Positions 53,601 to 62,018 of a stretch of DNA of 64,000 nucleotides are shown here, piece after piece. The translations under genes and the position numbers were made by a program. The stretch spans positions 792,811 to 856,810 of the forward strand of contig NZ_KB911582.1 of the NCBI RefSeq assembly GCF_000383615.1, given 5' to 3'. Position 1 is the stretch's first letter; each line of letters starts with the position of its first letter. This DNA comes from Streptomyces canus 299MFChir4.1. Its GTDB lineage: Bacteria > Actinomycetota > Actinomycetes > Streptomycetales > Streptomycetaceae. The notes beneath the pieces were generated by a model. It did no database searches and was not told the DNA's origin. It saw only the letters and a program-made list of their open reading frames with translations.

Positions 53601-56600
53601 GCGTGTAGCTGCCTGACGGGGTTGCCGTGGAGTCGAAGATGTCGGCGTACGTCTCGTAGGCCAGGCCCCGGCTGTCGTAGCGGGTGTCCGTCAGCAGCCG
53701 GCCCCCGAGGGGCGTCGGGGACTGCGTCTGGAGGGTGCGCAGCATCGAGTCGTAGAGAGTGTAGATGGTGTTGTACGTGCTGCCGTCGGCCTTGAGCGTC
53801 GATGAGGACATCCAGGACGGTGCGGTCTTCGAGACGGAGTAGGCGTAGGTGTAGTTGGGGGTCTGCTCGAGCGACCTGGAGCGGTTGGGCAGCCAGGTGG
53901 CGGTCTTGCGGCCGAGCGCGTCGTAGGTGCTCTCGGTGATCTTGTTGTTCGCGTCGTAGACCTTGGTGGGTGTGCCCCGGGCGTAGTCGGCGTAGGTGTA
54001 GACGTTCTGGGACTTCGGATTGGTGACCTTGGTCTTGGTCAGGGGGCCGGCAGCGGTGGGTGTGTAGACCGTGGTGGTGGTGTTGCTGCCGGCGTCGGTC
54101 GAGGTGGCGACGCGGCCGAGCGTGTCGTAGGTCAGCTTGGAGAGCGTCTGCCATGAACTCGGGGCGCGCTCACCGCTCGTGGCCGTGACCGGATACGCGG
54201 AGGCGCGGCCGGTCCAGGTCACCTCGCCCTTGGTAGGGGTCTGCGAGGCGGCCCAGGAGGTGGCGGTGGTGCTGTCGTAGACGGTGGCGGAGTCCGACAG
54301 GACGTCACCGCGCGTGGCGGAAGAGGCCGGCAGCGACAGGGAGGTTTCGGCGACCGAGCAGGGCTGGCCGACCGTGCGAGTGCGGGAGACGAGGGAGTTG
54401 ATACCCAGGGTGTCGTTGCGGGCGTACCAGGTGCGGGTGCAGGTCTCGTCACCGGTGACAGAGGTGTCGCCCTCGTCGTAGACCTTGGTGGGCATGCCGT
54501 AGTCATCGAAGGCTGTGGTGGAAGAGGCACTAGTGCGCCACTTCGCCACGGCGGTGAGGTAGGTGTGGGTGTAGGTCTTCGCGGTGCGGACGTAGTACGC
54601 CTCGGTGTCGGCGTACGACTTGTGCTGGGTGGCTGTCTTCTTCAGCCAGGGGTCGTTGACCGTGACTGTCACCGGCGTGGAGCCGTTGTAGGTGATCTGC
54701 TGGCGCAGCTGGCCGGCGTAGGGGTCGCTGTCGGTCTGGTCGGCCACGTCCAGGCCGGTGAAGTCGATGCCGGCGACGGACGCGGTCCGTGTTGTGCCGT
54801 TCTTCTGTTTGTCGCCGTTCATGCCCTGCAGGTAGAGCGACACGGTCTTGGACTGGGTGCCGCCGGAGGCGCCGGTGATGTCGGTGACCTTGCCGTAGCC
54901 GCGCCAGATGGACCAGGTGCGCTCGTCTGCGGGGGTCATGGGGTCGTCGTTGTAGTGCCAGGCCGGGTCGGAGTAGGTGTAGGCATGCTCGACCGCGAGG
55001 TTCTTGCCGGTCGGGTCCGAGGAGACGACCGCAGTCACGCGGTACTTGTGGAACCAGTCGAGCGACGACTCGGCGGCGCCGTTGATGTGCCAGTAGGTCG
55101 GGTAGCAGCTCTTGGTGTCGTTGTCTTCGGCGGCTGGCATGTTGGAGCCGCGCACGCATTCCGGGTCGGACAAGGTGACGGTGGTGATCGCGCCGGTCTC
55201 GGACGTAACGGTCTCGATGCGGGGGCGGGTCAGCGGGAGGATGTCGTCGGAGTTGGAGTCGACCCGGTTGGCGCGCATCTGGTAGTCGAAGGTCACCGGG
55301 TCCAGCGCGATGTCCGTGCCGTTCTTACCGGTGTGCCGGATGGACTTCAGCACCAGCGTCTGGTCGGAGGTGTCCCCGATATCGCCGCCGTCGAGAAACG
55401 CCTGGGTGAGAGTCCAGGAGTCGACGGCGGTGAAGGCGCTCGCTGCGGCCGACCAGGCATAGGTGTCGATGCCGGTCAAGCGCATACGAGTGAAGAAGGA
55501 CGGGCTCTTTGCATCACAGTCCGCGTCCTTCGCACAGACGGAGTCGTACGGCACGTCGGGCCAGTTGTCGGCGGTGGCGTCCGTCAGGGAGGAACAGTCC
55601 GAGGCGGTGCAGCGCTCGTCATAGGAGAAGGTGACCTTGTCCGAGGTGACCCCGCTGAACAGGGTGTCCTTGTTCTGCCCGTAAAGGATCTTGGAGAGGT
55701 AGCCGCCCCGGGTGTATGCCGTAGTGGCGGTGGCGGCGCCGTTCTTGGCGTAGTAGTTGGTCTCGGCGGTGTACCAGTAGGTCATCGCATTGCCATGCGG
55801 GTCTACGACGTAGTCCAGGTTCCAACGCCAGGCTTGGGTGAGGGAGCGGCCAGAGAACGAGTCGCCCTGGTCGTAGCCGGGCTCGCCGGAGTCGTCACCG
55901 AAGACTGGCACGGTCCATACGGAGTTGGTCTGCTCGGTATCGGCACCGGTGAGCTTGTTGAGGCCGAAGACGTACCTCGTGCCGTCACCCGTGATCACCG
56001 TCCAGTACTCACCATCGTTGTCGCCGTTGTCAGCGCCGGTGGAGTGGGTGACGGTGGAGGCGTCGTCGTTTTTCAGCCGCCACTTGCCGTTGGTGTCGTC
56101 CTTGACCAGTTCGCTGGACTTGCCGTTGAGGACCAGGGAGGCGTTGTCGTACTTCCAGCACTGGTTGTACTTGTCGTCCTGGCCATCGTCATCGCAGGCA
56201 CCGTAGGAACGGTCGATGTAGGAGGACGTGAGGCCGAAGCCCTCGCCGACCTGCGTGGACTGGTTGTTCGTGGATGCTGTCTTGCCGTCGGAGCTGCCGG
56301 AGTCGTACGACAGCGACAGGGTCGGGGCAGGGCCTGCCGCGGCGGGGGGCGTGCTCAGTGGATAGGACCAGGTGAATGCGCCGGAGGAACCTCCCGCATT
56401 CCAGGTGGAGGACGACGACAGCGGCGAGGCGGCGTAGTTGCCCGCACCCGAGGCGGACTCGCCGGCTGCCGCGGTCAGCGCGAGGACGGTGGCCGAGGAC
56501 GTAGTGGCGGCCGACGCCTGGGATGTGCTCTGCAGGCTGGTGGTGGTCGTGGACGAAGCAGAAGCGAGGTCTACCTTGGCCGACACGGCCTGGGCGGAGA

Positions 56601-57225
56601 CGTCATTGCTCGAATCGAGCGGAGTCTCAACCCGACATGCCGCCTTGTTCGGCGTGGTGAGGGCGCACGCCGGCAGCTGGACCAGGCGGAGGCGGCCGGA
56701 CCAGCCGCCGCCGTACCCTGATGCGAACGCCGAGTAGTCGACACTCACCTCGGCCGTGCCGGGATCGGCGGCTTCGGCGGTGAGCAGAATTCCCTTGATA
56801 CCGGCCGTCTTGGCGGCCTCACGGCTCAGGACGCGTACCCGTGCCTCGCCCGAGGCTGCGTTCTTCATGCCGGGCCGGGTGATTGTGACGGGCAGCCCGC
56901 CGGCGGTGACCTTAACTTTCCCGTGTTCCGGGATCTGCGCGGTCTTCTCGGCAGCCGTGGGCCAGGACGCCTTCTGTTCCGCCGAGGCCCGCTTGGCCTG
57001 CGCGGCGTTGGCCGCCTTAGCCTTGGCGGCCGTAGCGCGGGCCTTCTTGGCCCCCAGCCCGGTCACGGCCCGCACCTTGCTCACGCGCTGCTCAGCCACC
57101 GCGGGCTTGCCCAGGCCACCGCTCGTGGCGGCAGCCGCCACGGGCGTCAGCGCGACCGGCACAGTCAAAGCCAGGGACAGGGTCACCACGAGTGGCGCCC
57201 ATCGGGCTGGTATTCGGGTACGCAC
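50650..57225 (-). CDS. RHS/YD-repeat protein with C-terminal deaminase-like toxin domain
   Basis: A 2191-residue secreted polymorphic toxin. GTG 57225 starts a signal peptide (MRTRIPARWAPLVVTLSLAL...AAAA). An Ala/Lys-rich stretch and a long beta-rich region follow, then many YD repeats (TYDALGRKTATW, TYDLFGRQISATDPD) and the RHS core motif ARFISVDPVLDTSDAQSLNGY near residue 1860, ending at DPTGL near 1892. The last 300 residues are variable and lower in GC: a Ser/Gly linker, then HWAEVTIRDSDGKL, SASHTENRVTR with H2120-T-E2122, and EACSTCKGAM with C2161 and C2164. HxE plus CxxC is the zinc and catalytic set of cytidine/nucleotide deaminases; the usual Pro before CxxC is Ala. Probably delivered by its RHS cage to competitor cells. 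The immunity gene overlaps its end. Confidence 0.87.
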   Translation of the reverse strand: MRTRIPARWAPLVVTLSLALTVPVALTPVAAAATSGGLGKPAVAEQRVSKVRAVTGLGAKKARATAAKAKAANAAQAKRASAEQKASWPTAAEKTAQIPEHGKVKVTAGGLPVTITRPGMKNAASGEARVRVLSREAAKTAGIKGILLTAEAADPGTAEVSVDYSAFASGYGGGWSGRLRLVQLPACALTTPNKAACRVETPLDSSNDVSAQAVSAKVDLASASSTTTTSLQSTSQASAATTSSATVLALTAAAGESASGAGNYAASPLSSSSTWNAGGSSGAFTWSYPLSTPPAAAGPAPTLSLSYDSGSSDGKTASTNNQSTQVGEGFGLTSSYIDRSYGACDDDGQDDKYNQCWKYDNASLVLNGKSSELVKDDTNGKWRLKNDDASTVTHSTGADNGDNDGEYWTVITGDGTRYVFGLNKLTGADTEQTNSVWTVPVFGDDSGEPGYDQGDSFSGRSLTQAWRWNLDYVVDPHGNAMTYWYTAETNYYAKNGAATATTAYTRGGYLSKILYGQNKDTLFSGVTSDKVTFSYDERCTASDCSSLTDATADNWPDVPYDSVCAKDADCDAKSPSFFTRMRLTGIDTYAWSAAASAFTAVDSWTLTQAFLDGGDIGDTSDQTLVLKSIRHTGKNGTDIALDPVTFDYQMRANRVDSNSDDILPLTRPRIETVTSETGAITTVTLSDPECVRGSNMPAAEDNDTKSCYPTYWHINGAAESSLDWFHKYRVTAVVSSDPTGKNLAVEHAYTYSDPAWHYNDDPMTPADERTWSIWRGYGKVTDITGASGGTQSKTVSLYLQGMNGDKQKNGTTRTASVAGIDFTGLDVADQTDSDPYAGQLRQQITYNGSTPVTVTVNDPWLKKTATQHKSYADTEAYYVRTAKTYTHTYLTAVAKWRTSASSTTAFDDYGMPTKVYDEGDTSVTGDETCTRTWYARNDTLGINSLVSRTRTVGQPCSVAETSLSLPASSATRGDVLSDSATVYDSTTATSWAASQTPTKGEVTWTGRASAYPVTATSGERAPSSWQTLSKLTYDTLGRVATSTDAGSNTTTTVYTPTAAGPLTKTKVTNPKSQNVYTYADYARGTPTKVYDANNKITESTYDALGRKTATWLPNRSRSLEQTPNYTYAYSVSKTAPSWMSSSTLKADGSTYNTIYTLYDSMLRTLQTQSPTPLGGRLLTDTRYDSRGLAYETYADIFDSTATPSGSYTRAEYGEAPKQTEIVFDGAGRPTSSTLLVYGVQKWSTTSSYTGDSTATNARSGGSAVRTITDAQGRTVQRREYAGASPADASYGSTVGAAYTSTAYTYTRDGKQATITGPDSTWTYTYDLFGRQISATDPDKGTATTGYTNLDRTSWTKDGAGRVTVFAYDTLGRTTDTWSAASTADLTSTLEERVDANKLTHYAYDTLAKGQPDSSTRYVGGATASGSAYTKQVTAYDSLYRATTTQVVLPTGDALVKSGAVPSSTLAFSTYYNIDGTQQYTSEPAAGGLSAETINTDYNGLGLPTAVSGTAGYLLGASYSALGQAEQLTLGTSSASGTKKAYITNKYQEGTDRLTQSMVTDQTHSYQVQDLNYTYDDAGNVTAITDPATLGGTAADNQCFTYDGYRRVTNAWTPSTADCSASNRTNANLGGASPYWTSYTYTDAGLRKTETMHATSADTTKTYCYSATKPHQLAATTSGNTCTGVSATYVYDDTGNTTTRLDSTTSQTLIWDNESRLNQLVEGSSTTGYIYDADGSLLIRRNTAGETVLYLGATEVHLDTSTSKYWAQRYYSAGSATIVVRSNKSGTATLSYLAADHHGTSNLALDATTQTITKRYSTPFGASRTGGTGTWPDDKSFLGKSADSSSGLTHIGAREYDPVLARFISVDPVLDTSDAQSLNGYTYTDNNPVTHSDPTGLCMADVCGVGTPKGNVVGGRSGIITTGPIDPSNPGAGSCHSGTCSVTYSGNGTASTDSSGNTGSGQQAAQKPNGCNAWGVFSGICKGVGETFYGVVSNFPHLAEQAGWIWDGDCRGDGGPGTPGCDYGAQFDSWIAEQGGYDTSSDAYQVPTALAAIFGHTPTYGSSNRFFAGSMVGPTRKSTHWAEVTIRDSDGKLTNAYTVRSGTQTAEEKALGFPKSMSASHTENRVTRMSGASSEVSGDPYANLALVKSGDTVTIQGTNEACSTCKGAMRRAADETGATFVYEWKQQTWSTK

Positions 57226-57408
57226 GAAACCCCCAGGTGAAGAAGGATCGGGAAACCTCGAGAGTGCGGCGGTGAGATAAAGACAGCGACGCAGCAGACT
57301 CAGTGGTGGCACGAGCGGGTGGCAACCCTCGCCACGGGTGCCGGCAGCAGAAGAGAGGCAGAGCAGGGCGGGCGGCGGTGCCTGCCGCCGCCCGACCCGT
57401 GCGCGGGG

Positions 57409-59343
57409 TCAGTCCCTGACGGTGTTGGCGATCTGATCCTGGCTGGCCATGGTACCGGCCCAGATCTGGATGTCGGTGATGGATCCGGGCAAGTAGTGGC
57501 CCCAGGCGGAGTTCACGAACCCTTTGCCGACCGCGAAGTCACCGGATCCCACCACGGCCGTGTAGGCGGTGTCGGCACCGTTCTGATTGAGGCCCAGATA
57601 GAGGCTGACCGTGCCAGACTGTGCGTCGTACACCCCGGTCATTCCCACCGGACTGCCGAACGTGGCTGCCGCGTTGGACGTGACGCCAGTAAAACTGCCA
57701 TCGACGTTGAGGCGGCCGAAGTGCCAGAAGCCGACCGGAATCGTCTTGTCCGTCTCTGGGTCGGTGTCGGTGCTCTTCAGCTCGTACCAGAAACCCCAGG
57801 CGGAGCCGTCGGCGCTGCTCTGTCCGATTACCTGCGCGGTGTAGCCGATGCCCTTGGCAACCAGCGCATCAGCGTCCAGCTGGACGGCGGTGGTGGCGGT
57901 GAATGAGCCGGTCTCATCCACCAGCGGCCCGGAGGCCGTGGCCGCGCTGTCCGGGCCGTTGACGACGATCCCTTCACCGTCCAACTTGGCACCACCGGAA
58001 AGCGTGAGCGAGCGGCCGTAGCCGGAGTCGCTGTCCGTGAGGGTGGTGCCGCTGTGATCAGCCGGGTTCCAGGATGCCACCAGCTCGGCACCCGCATAGC
58101 CGTTGGAGTTCATCAGCCGTGCGTCCGTGGAAATCAGGTCATCGGTGAGCTTGACCTGCCAGGCCCGGACCTCGTCGATCTGCCCGCCGAAGTAGTCGGT
58201 GGGAGTTCCAGCCGAGTAGAGGGTCCTGCCGATCAGGAAGCTTCCGTTGGCGGCCGCGGGCTGCCCGCTGTCCAGGACGACCGGGGCTCCCTGGGGCTTG
58301 CCGTTGACGTACAGCTGGATGGTCCTGGCCTTCGAGTCGTACACGCCGCCCAGGTGGGTCCACACACCGAAGGGGACCGAGGTCTGGTCGGCGTAGGAGC
58401 GGACAATGTGGGAAGTGCCAGCGGAGTCCCGCCAGTGCCAGTTGAAGATCCAGCCCTTGTAGGAGGTGGAGTAGTAGATCGAGAAGCCCGACGCGGTGGC
58501 GTCGCTGCTCACCTGCGAGACAACGGCGTAGTTGTGGGCCGGGGCCGAGGCGATGCGGGCCCACGCCGAAACCGTGTACGAGGCCCGGGTCTCCAATACC
58601 GCGCCGGAGGTCGCCGCGTAGCCGGCGGAGCCGTCGAGGGTGAGCCCGGTGTCGGTCACCGAGGTTTCGAGGTCGTTGCCGGTGGCGTCCTTGGTGATGA
58701 CGCCACGTCGGCCGCGTCCGTCACGGGAGGCGCCAGAGGCGGAGAGGGCGGCGTTGTCCTGGTTGGCCGTCACCGTGGTTGAGGAGTCGACGGCAACGCC
58801 GCTGGGCTCATCGAAATGCCATTGCCCGACCGGACCTGGGCCCTCATCGACCACGAAATCGATAGCGTTCTGGGCACCCCAGCCGATGGTGTCCTTGGCA
58901 CGTACGAAGATGGTGTACGTGCCCGGCGCCGATGGAGTGATGACCTTGGTCACGGTCGATCCGGGGATCGGGGCCGACCAGGAGACGTCAGTGGACAACT
59001 TGTACATGTAGGCGGTGTTCTTGTCCCCCGAGTACGGAGTGAACGTGAAGGACGCATCGACGCCCGGTCCGCCGCCCGGCGCGCAGGCGTTGGCCGTGCA
59101 ACGGGAGTACGGGGTGGCCACCGCGATACCGGGGGCCTTCGGACGAGTTGAATCGACCTTGAAGTAACACCAGTCGTCTGTAGCGGCGTTGGACGGCGAG
59201 GACAGATGGCTGTTGTAGCTGTTGTAGTACGAGCGGGTCCAGGTCCGATAGCGGTACAGCGTGCCGTCCGTCAGCGTCGGAGGGTCCGCAAACAGTTGTG
59301 TGTTGTCAGCGGCGTGGCCGCTGGTGGGCCCGTTCCATCTCAT
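57409..59343 (-). CDS. LamG-domain protein, C-terminal half of a split gene
   Basis: A 644-residue frame starting at ATG 59343 (MRWNGPTSGHAADNTQLF). An N-terminal fibronectin-like region (TDGTLYRYRTWTRSYYNSYN; PYSGDKNTAYMYKLS; GTYTIFVRAKDTIGW) is followed by two LamG/concanavalin-like domains: ASYTVSAWARIASAPAHNYA to IQLYVNGKPQGAP (about 250-385) and GSFTATTAVQLDADALVAKG to GTVSLYLGLNQNG (about 485-610). It has no signal peptide and overlaps the upstream frame by 38 bp in the +1 frame, so it is most likely the continuation of the protein beginning at 61156. The 183-bp gap before the RHS gene holds nothing else. Role: cell-surface or carbohydrate-binding partner of the RHS toxin, by context. 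Confidence 0.75.
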   Translation of the reverse strand: MRWNGPTSGHAADNTQLFADPPTLTDGTLYRYRTWTRSYYNSYNSHLSSPSNAATDDWCYFKVDSTRPKAPGIAVATPYSRCTANACAPGGGPGVDASFTFTPYSGDKNTAYMYKLSTDVSWSAPIPGSTVTKVITPSAPGTYTIFVRAKDTIGWGAQNAIDFVVDEGPGPVGQWHFDEPSGVAVDSSTTVTANQDNAALSASGASRDGRGRRGVITKDATGNDLETSVTDTGLTLDGSAGYAATSGAVLETRASYTVSAWARIASAPAHNYAVVSQVSSDATASGFSIYYSTSYKGWIFNWHWRDSAGTSHIVRSYADQTSVPFGVWTHLGGVYDSKARTIQLYVNGKPQGAPVVLDSGQPAAANGSFLIGRTLYSAGTPTDYFGGQIDEVRAWQVKLTDDLISTDARLMNSNGYAGAELVASWNPADHSGTTLTDSDSGYGRSLTLSGGAKLDGEGIVVNGPDSAATASGPLVDETGSFTATTAVQLDADALVAKGIGYTAQVIGQSSADGSAWGFWYELKSTDTDPETDKTIPVGFWHFGRLNVDGSFTGVTSNAAATFGSPVGMTGVYDAQSGTVSLYLGLNQNGADTAYTAVVGSGDFAVGKGFVNSAWGHYLPGSITDIQIWAGTMASQDQIANTVRD

Positions 59344-61156
59344 CGACAGCCTGCGACCAGGAATTGTTGCTGGCGGTGTACTTGTCGAGGTCGAACGCCG
59401 CGCGCAGCAGCGCGTCCTTCTCGCCCCCCTTGGCCGTCTGCACGGTCGCGGTCAACCGGGGATTGGGGGACGAGACGATCAACGGATCACTCTGGTCGGT
59501 CTCGCACTGGGTGCCGTCGCCCGTGACCAAGCCGATCGCGGTGGGCTTGGCGGGAATACCGACGAAGTCCACATCCAGGGTCGCGTCGTCGTCGAACCGC
59601 TTCCAGCCGTTGGGGTCGGACTCGTCGTGCGCCTTCAGCATCAGAGTGAGACGGGAGATGTCACCGGCCGCGAACTTCTTCACCGTCGAGGTGAGGTTCT
59701 CGTTAGGCTCGGTTGAGCTGTCGTTGAACTCGATCGCCTTGTCCGGCTGACTCGGGTCACAGGCAGAGCCCCGGCCCGCCGAGACGTACCGGTCGACCAT
59801 CAGGTCCCAGTTCGCCGTCGGCCCCGGCCATTTGGTGGACGCCGAGATGTTCCCGGTGCGCACCAGGTCCACCCAGGACGGGACGCAGGACATCGAGAAG
59901 CGCTCAGTGATCCGGAAGGTAACATCCAACACCTGCTTGCCCGCCAACTGACTCGGCGAGAACTCGAAATACATCCGGTTCCTGTAACCCGAACCGCAGT
60001 AGTAGGCGTAGCCGCCAGTCACATAGGTGTCGCAGTACCCGACGCCCTTGCCGTCGTCGCCGCCCGAGAAGTTGTAGAAGGTGTCCCCGTCGGAGGACAG
60101 CAACGTGCGCTCCGACTCGCCCCACGACACATCCGGGTCGATGTACAGCGGGTACACGGTGTCCGCACCGGTCAGCAGACCCGCATCGGGTACCACCGTG
60201 ACCGCCTCCGTACCGGCCGACACAGGCAGCCTCACAGAGACGTCGCCATCGCCCGGGCCCTCCGTGGGGTCTGCCGACTGTTCGCCGGACTCGTCTTCGT
60301 CCGACGTTGACATGTCGTTCGCCGAGGCGAGGCTGAACGAAGCCCGCGACGTGCTCGCCGGTGATGTACCCGACGAGGGGGTGGCCGCGTCCCCTGCAGA
60401 ATCCCACATCTGCGCGGACGGGGCGCGGAAGACCGTGTTGCCGTTGGCGTCCACCGCGGAAAGGTTTCCGCCCTCGTCGCGAACGGTCAGACCCTTGGTC
60501 TTCAGAGAGAAGTCGAGTTTTTTCAACGCCGGGTTGGCGGCCGCCGTCCCGTTCTTGACGACCAGCACCTGCCGGACGCCCTCAGCCGTGGCCGTCATCC
60601 GCAAGTCCACACCCGGCAACACGTCCACATACAGGGCGGACGCCCCGTCCAGCACCGGCTTCGGAAGCGTCCCAGGCCATCCCAAGGACAACGATGTCCC
60701 GTTGTCGGCCAGCGTCATCAAATCGGCGCCACCGCCACCGTCAGACAGGGCAATACCCAGGACTGCAGCCTTTGGTCCAATCGAACCGTCCGCTCGCCGC
60801 ACAAGCGTCGCGTCCGGCACCGCCCACGAACCGTCACCGAGCCTGGCCCGGACCGGAACCGCCGACTGCACCAGCTTGAAAGTCAGACCGTCGGGGTTGG
60901 CGTACGTCGTCGAGTACTCAGTGCGCTGGCCCACCACCTCGACCCGCTCACCGGACTCGGCCGCCTGCGCCGAAGCGGCCTGAGCCTCCAACGTCGCATC
61001 CGCGCGAGCTTCCGGCGCGGGCACTCCCAGGACAGGAAGCCCTGCCAGCAACGCCGTCACCGCCGCGCCGGCAAAGAACCGCCTTCCGCCATGCCCTCTA
61101 CGTTCCGGGCAACTGCTCTGCACGCCGACATGACGGCGCGACACACCCCACCCCAT
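59306..61156 (-). CDS. Secreted DNRLRE-type protein, N-terminal half of a split gene
   Basis: A 616-residue secreted protein from ATG 61156. The N-terminus has a Tat-like signal (GGRRFFAGAAVTALLAG) with cleavage near ARA-DA. The mature part shows the DNRLRE pattern found upstream of Streptomyces RHS proteins: LVQSAVPVRARLGDGSW, DVDLRMTATAEGVRQVLVVKN, VYPLYIDPDVSWGESERTLL, YRNRMYFEFSPSQLAGKQV. It ends abruptly at VDEMERAHQRPRR (59306), just where the next frame begins MRWNGPTS. A single +1 shift would fuse the two into about 1250 residues. GTG 61168 is an alternative start. Confidence 0.78.
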   Translation of the reverse strand: MGWGVSRRHVGVQSSCPERRGHGGRRFFAGAAVTALLAGLPVLGVPAPEARADATLEAQAASAQAAESGERVEVVGQRTEYSTTYANPDGLTFKLVQSAVPVRARLGDGSWAVPDATLVRRADGSIGPKAAVLGIALSDGGGGADLMTLADNGTSLSLGWPGTLPKPVLDGASALYVDVLPGVDLRMTATAEGVRQVLVVKNGTAAANPALKKLDFSLKTKGLTVRDEGGNLSAVDANGNTVFRAPSAQMWDSAGDAATPSSGTSPASTSRASFSLASANDMSTSDEDESGEQSADPTEGPGDGDVSVRLPVSAGTEAVTVVPDAGLLTGADTVYPLYIDPDVSWGESERTLLSSDGDTFYNFSGGDDGKGVGYCDTYVTGGYAYYCGSGYRNRMYFEFSPSQLAGKQVLDVTFRITERFSMSCVPSWVDLVRTGNISASTKWPGPTANWDLMVDRYVSAGRGSACDPSQPDKAIEFNDSSTEPNENLTSTVKKFAAGDISRLTLMLKAHDESDPNGWKRFDDDATLDVDFVGIPAKPTAIGLVTGDGTQCETDQSDPLIVSSPNPRLTATVQTAKGGEKDALLRAAFDLDKYTASNNSWSQAVDEMERAHQRPRR

Positions 61157-61378
61157 AGCCCCCGCCACCCCCCTTAAAAGATCTTTACAAGTTGAAGATC
61201 TAAGTTCACCGATTGCAGCAAGTCAACACTTTTGAGTGACAACTCGGCAGGCGCATGTCAGATGTGCGATCGAGTCGGGGTCTCAAACGCACGAAGGTCC
61301 ACAGGTCAGGATATGGATGCCTGGCCACGGTGCCGGGGCGTTGCCGTCAAGCAATCAACCAGCGCGCTAGGGACGCAA

Positions 61379-62011
61379 TTACCCCCGCCGCGCCACGAAT
61401 CCCGCCACCCGCTCCTCCAGTCGTCTCCGGCATTCCGGCCACTCCCGGACCGTGACGGAGAAGATCGCCGAGTCGCGCAGCCGTCCCTCCTCCCCGGGCG
61501 CCCAGGAGCGGGACCAGTTGCGCAGGACGCCCTCGAAGCGGGCGCCGACGCTCTGGATCGCGGCCCGTGAGCGGGCGTTGCGGGCGTCCGTCTTCAGGTC
61601 GACCCGGGAGACGCCCCATGTGTCGAAGGCGTGGCGGAAGAGCAGCAGCTTGGCCTCGGCGTTGATGCCCGTGCCCTGCGCCGAGGCTCCCAGCCAGGTG
61701 AATCCGACCTCGACGGCGTCGAGCCGGTCGTCCGAGCGCCAGCACCGCGGCTCCCAGAACGACGTGGCCCCCACCGCCCGACCGGTCGCCACCGACACCT
61801 GCGCGTAGGGCGCCAGCCGTCCCGTCGCCGCCCGCGCGAGCTGTGCGTCGACGTAGTCACCGACCTCATGGGCCCTGGGCACCCAGGTGTACGCGTACGT
61901 TCCGCGGTGCTCCTCCGCCGCCGCGGCCAGGTCCGCCGTGTGTCCGTGGTCCAGCGGTTCCAGGCGCACCAACGCGCCTGCCAGGACCGGCCCTTCGAGC
62001 TGGAAACCCAA
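61379..62011 (-). CDS. GNAT-family (RimJ/RimL-like) N-acetyltransferase
   Basis: A 210-residue acetyltransferase with the RimJ/RimL pattern: [19 protein letters not shown] at the start, [40 protein letters not shown] (acetyl-CoA loop, where Q/R-x-x-G-x-G/A is relaxed), and [20 protein letters not shown]. It starts at TTG 62011, 8 bp from the aroA stop, and so may be co-transcribed with aroA. Its 3' end is the right-hand copy of the direct repeat that bounds the toxin island; unlike the left copy it is full length. Confidence 0.88.
   Translation of the reverse strand: MGFQLEGPVLAGALVRLEPLDHGHTADLAAAAEEHRGTYAYTWVPRAHEVGDYVDAQLARAATGRLAPYAQVSVATGRAVGATSFWEPRCWRSDDRLDAVEVGFTWLGASAQGTGINAEAKLLLFRHAFDTWGVSRVDLKTDARNARSRAAIQSVGARFEGVLRNWSRSWAPGEEGRLRDSAIFSVTVREWPECRRRLEERVAGFVARRG
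61452..61616. repeat. Right copy of the 165-bp direct repeat
   Basis: Lies inside the intact GNAT gene. Same orientation as 49883-50047 with three mismatches. Homology stops at 61616, within the gene, where the left copy runs into unrelated DNA at 50047. Confidence 0.9.
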
Positions 62012-62018
62012 CGCCCGT

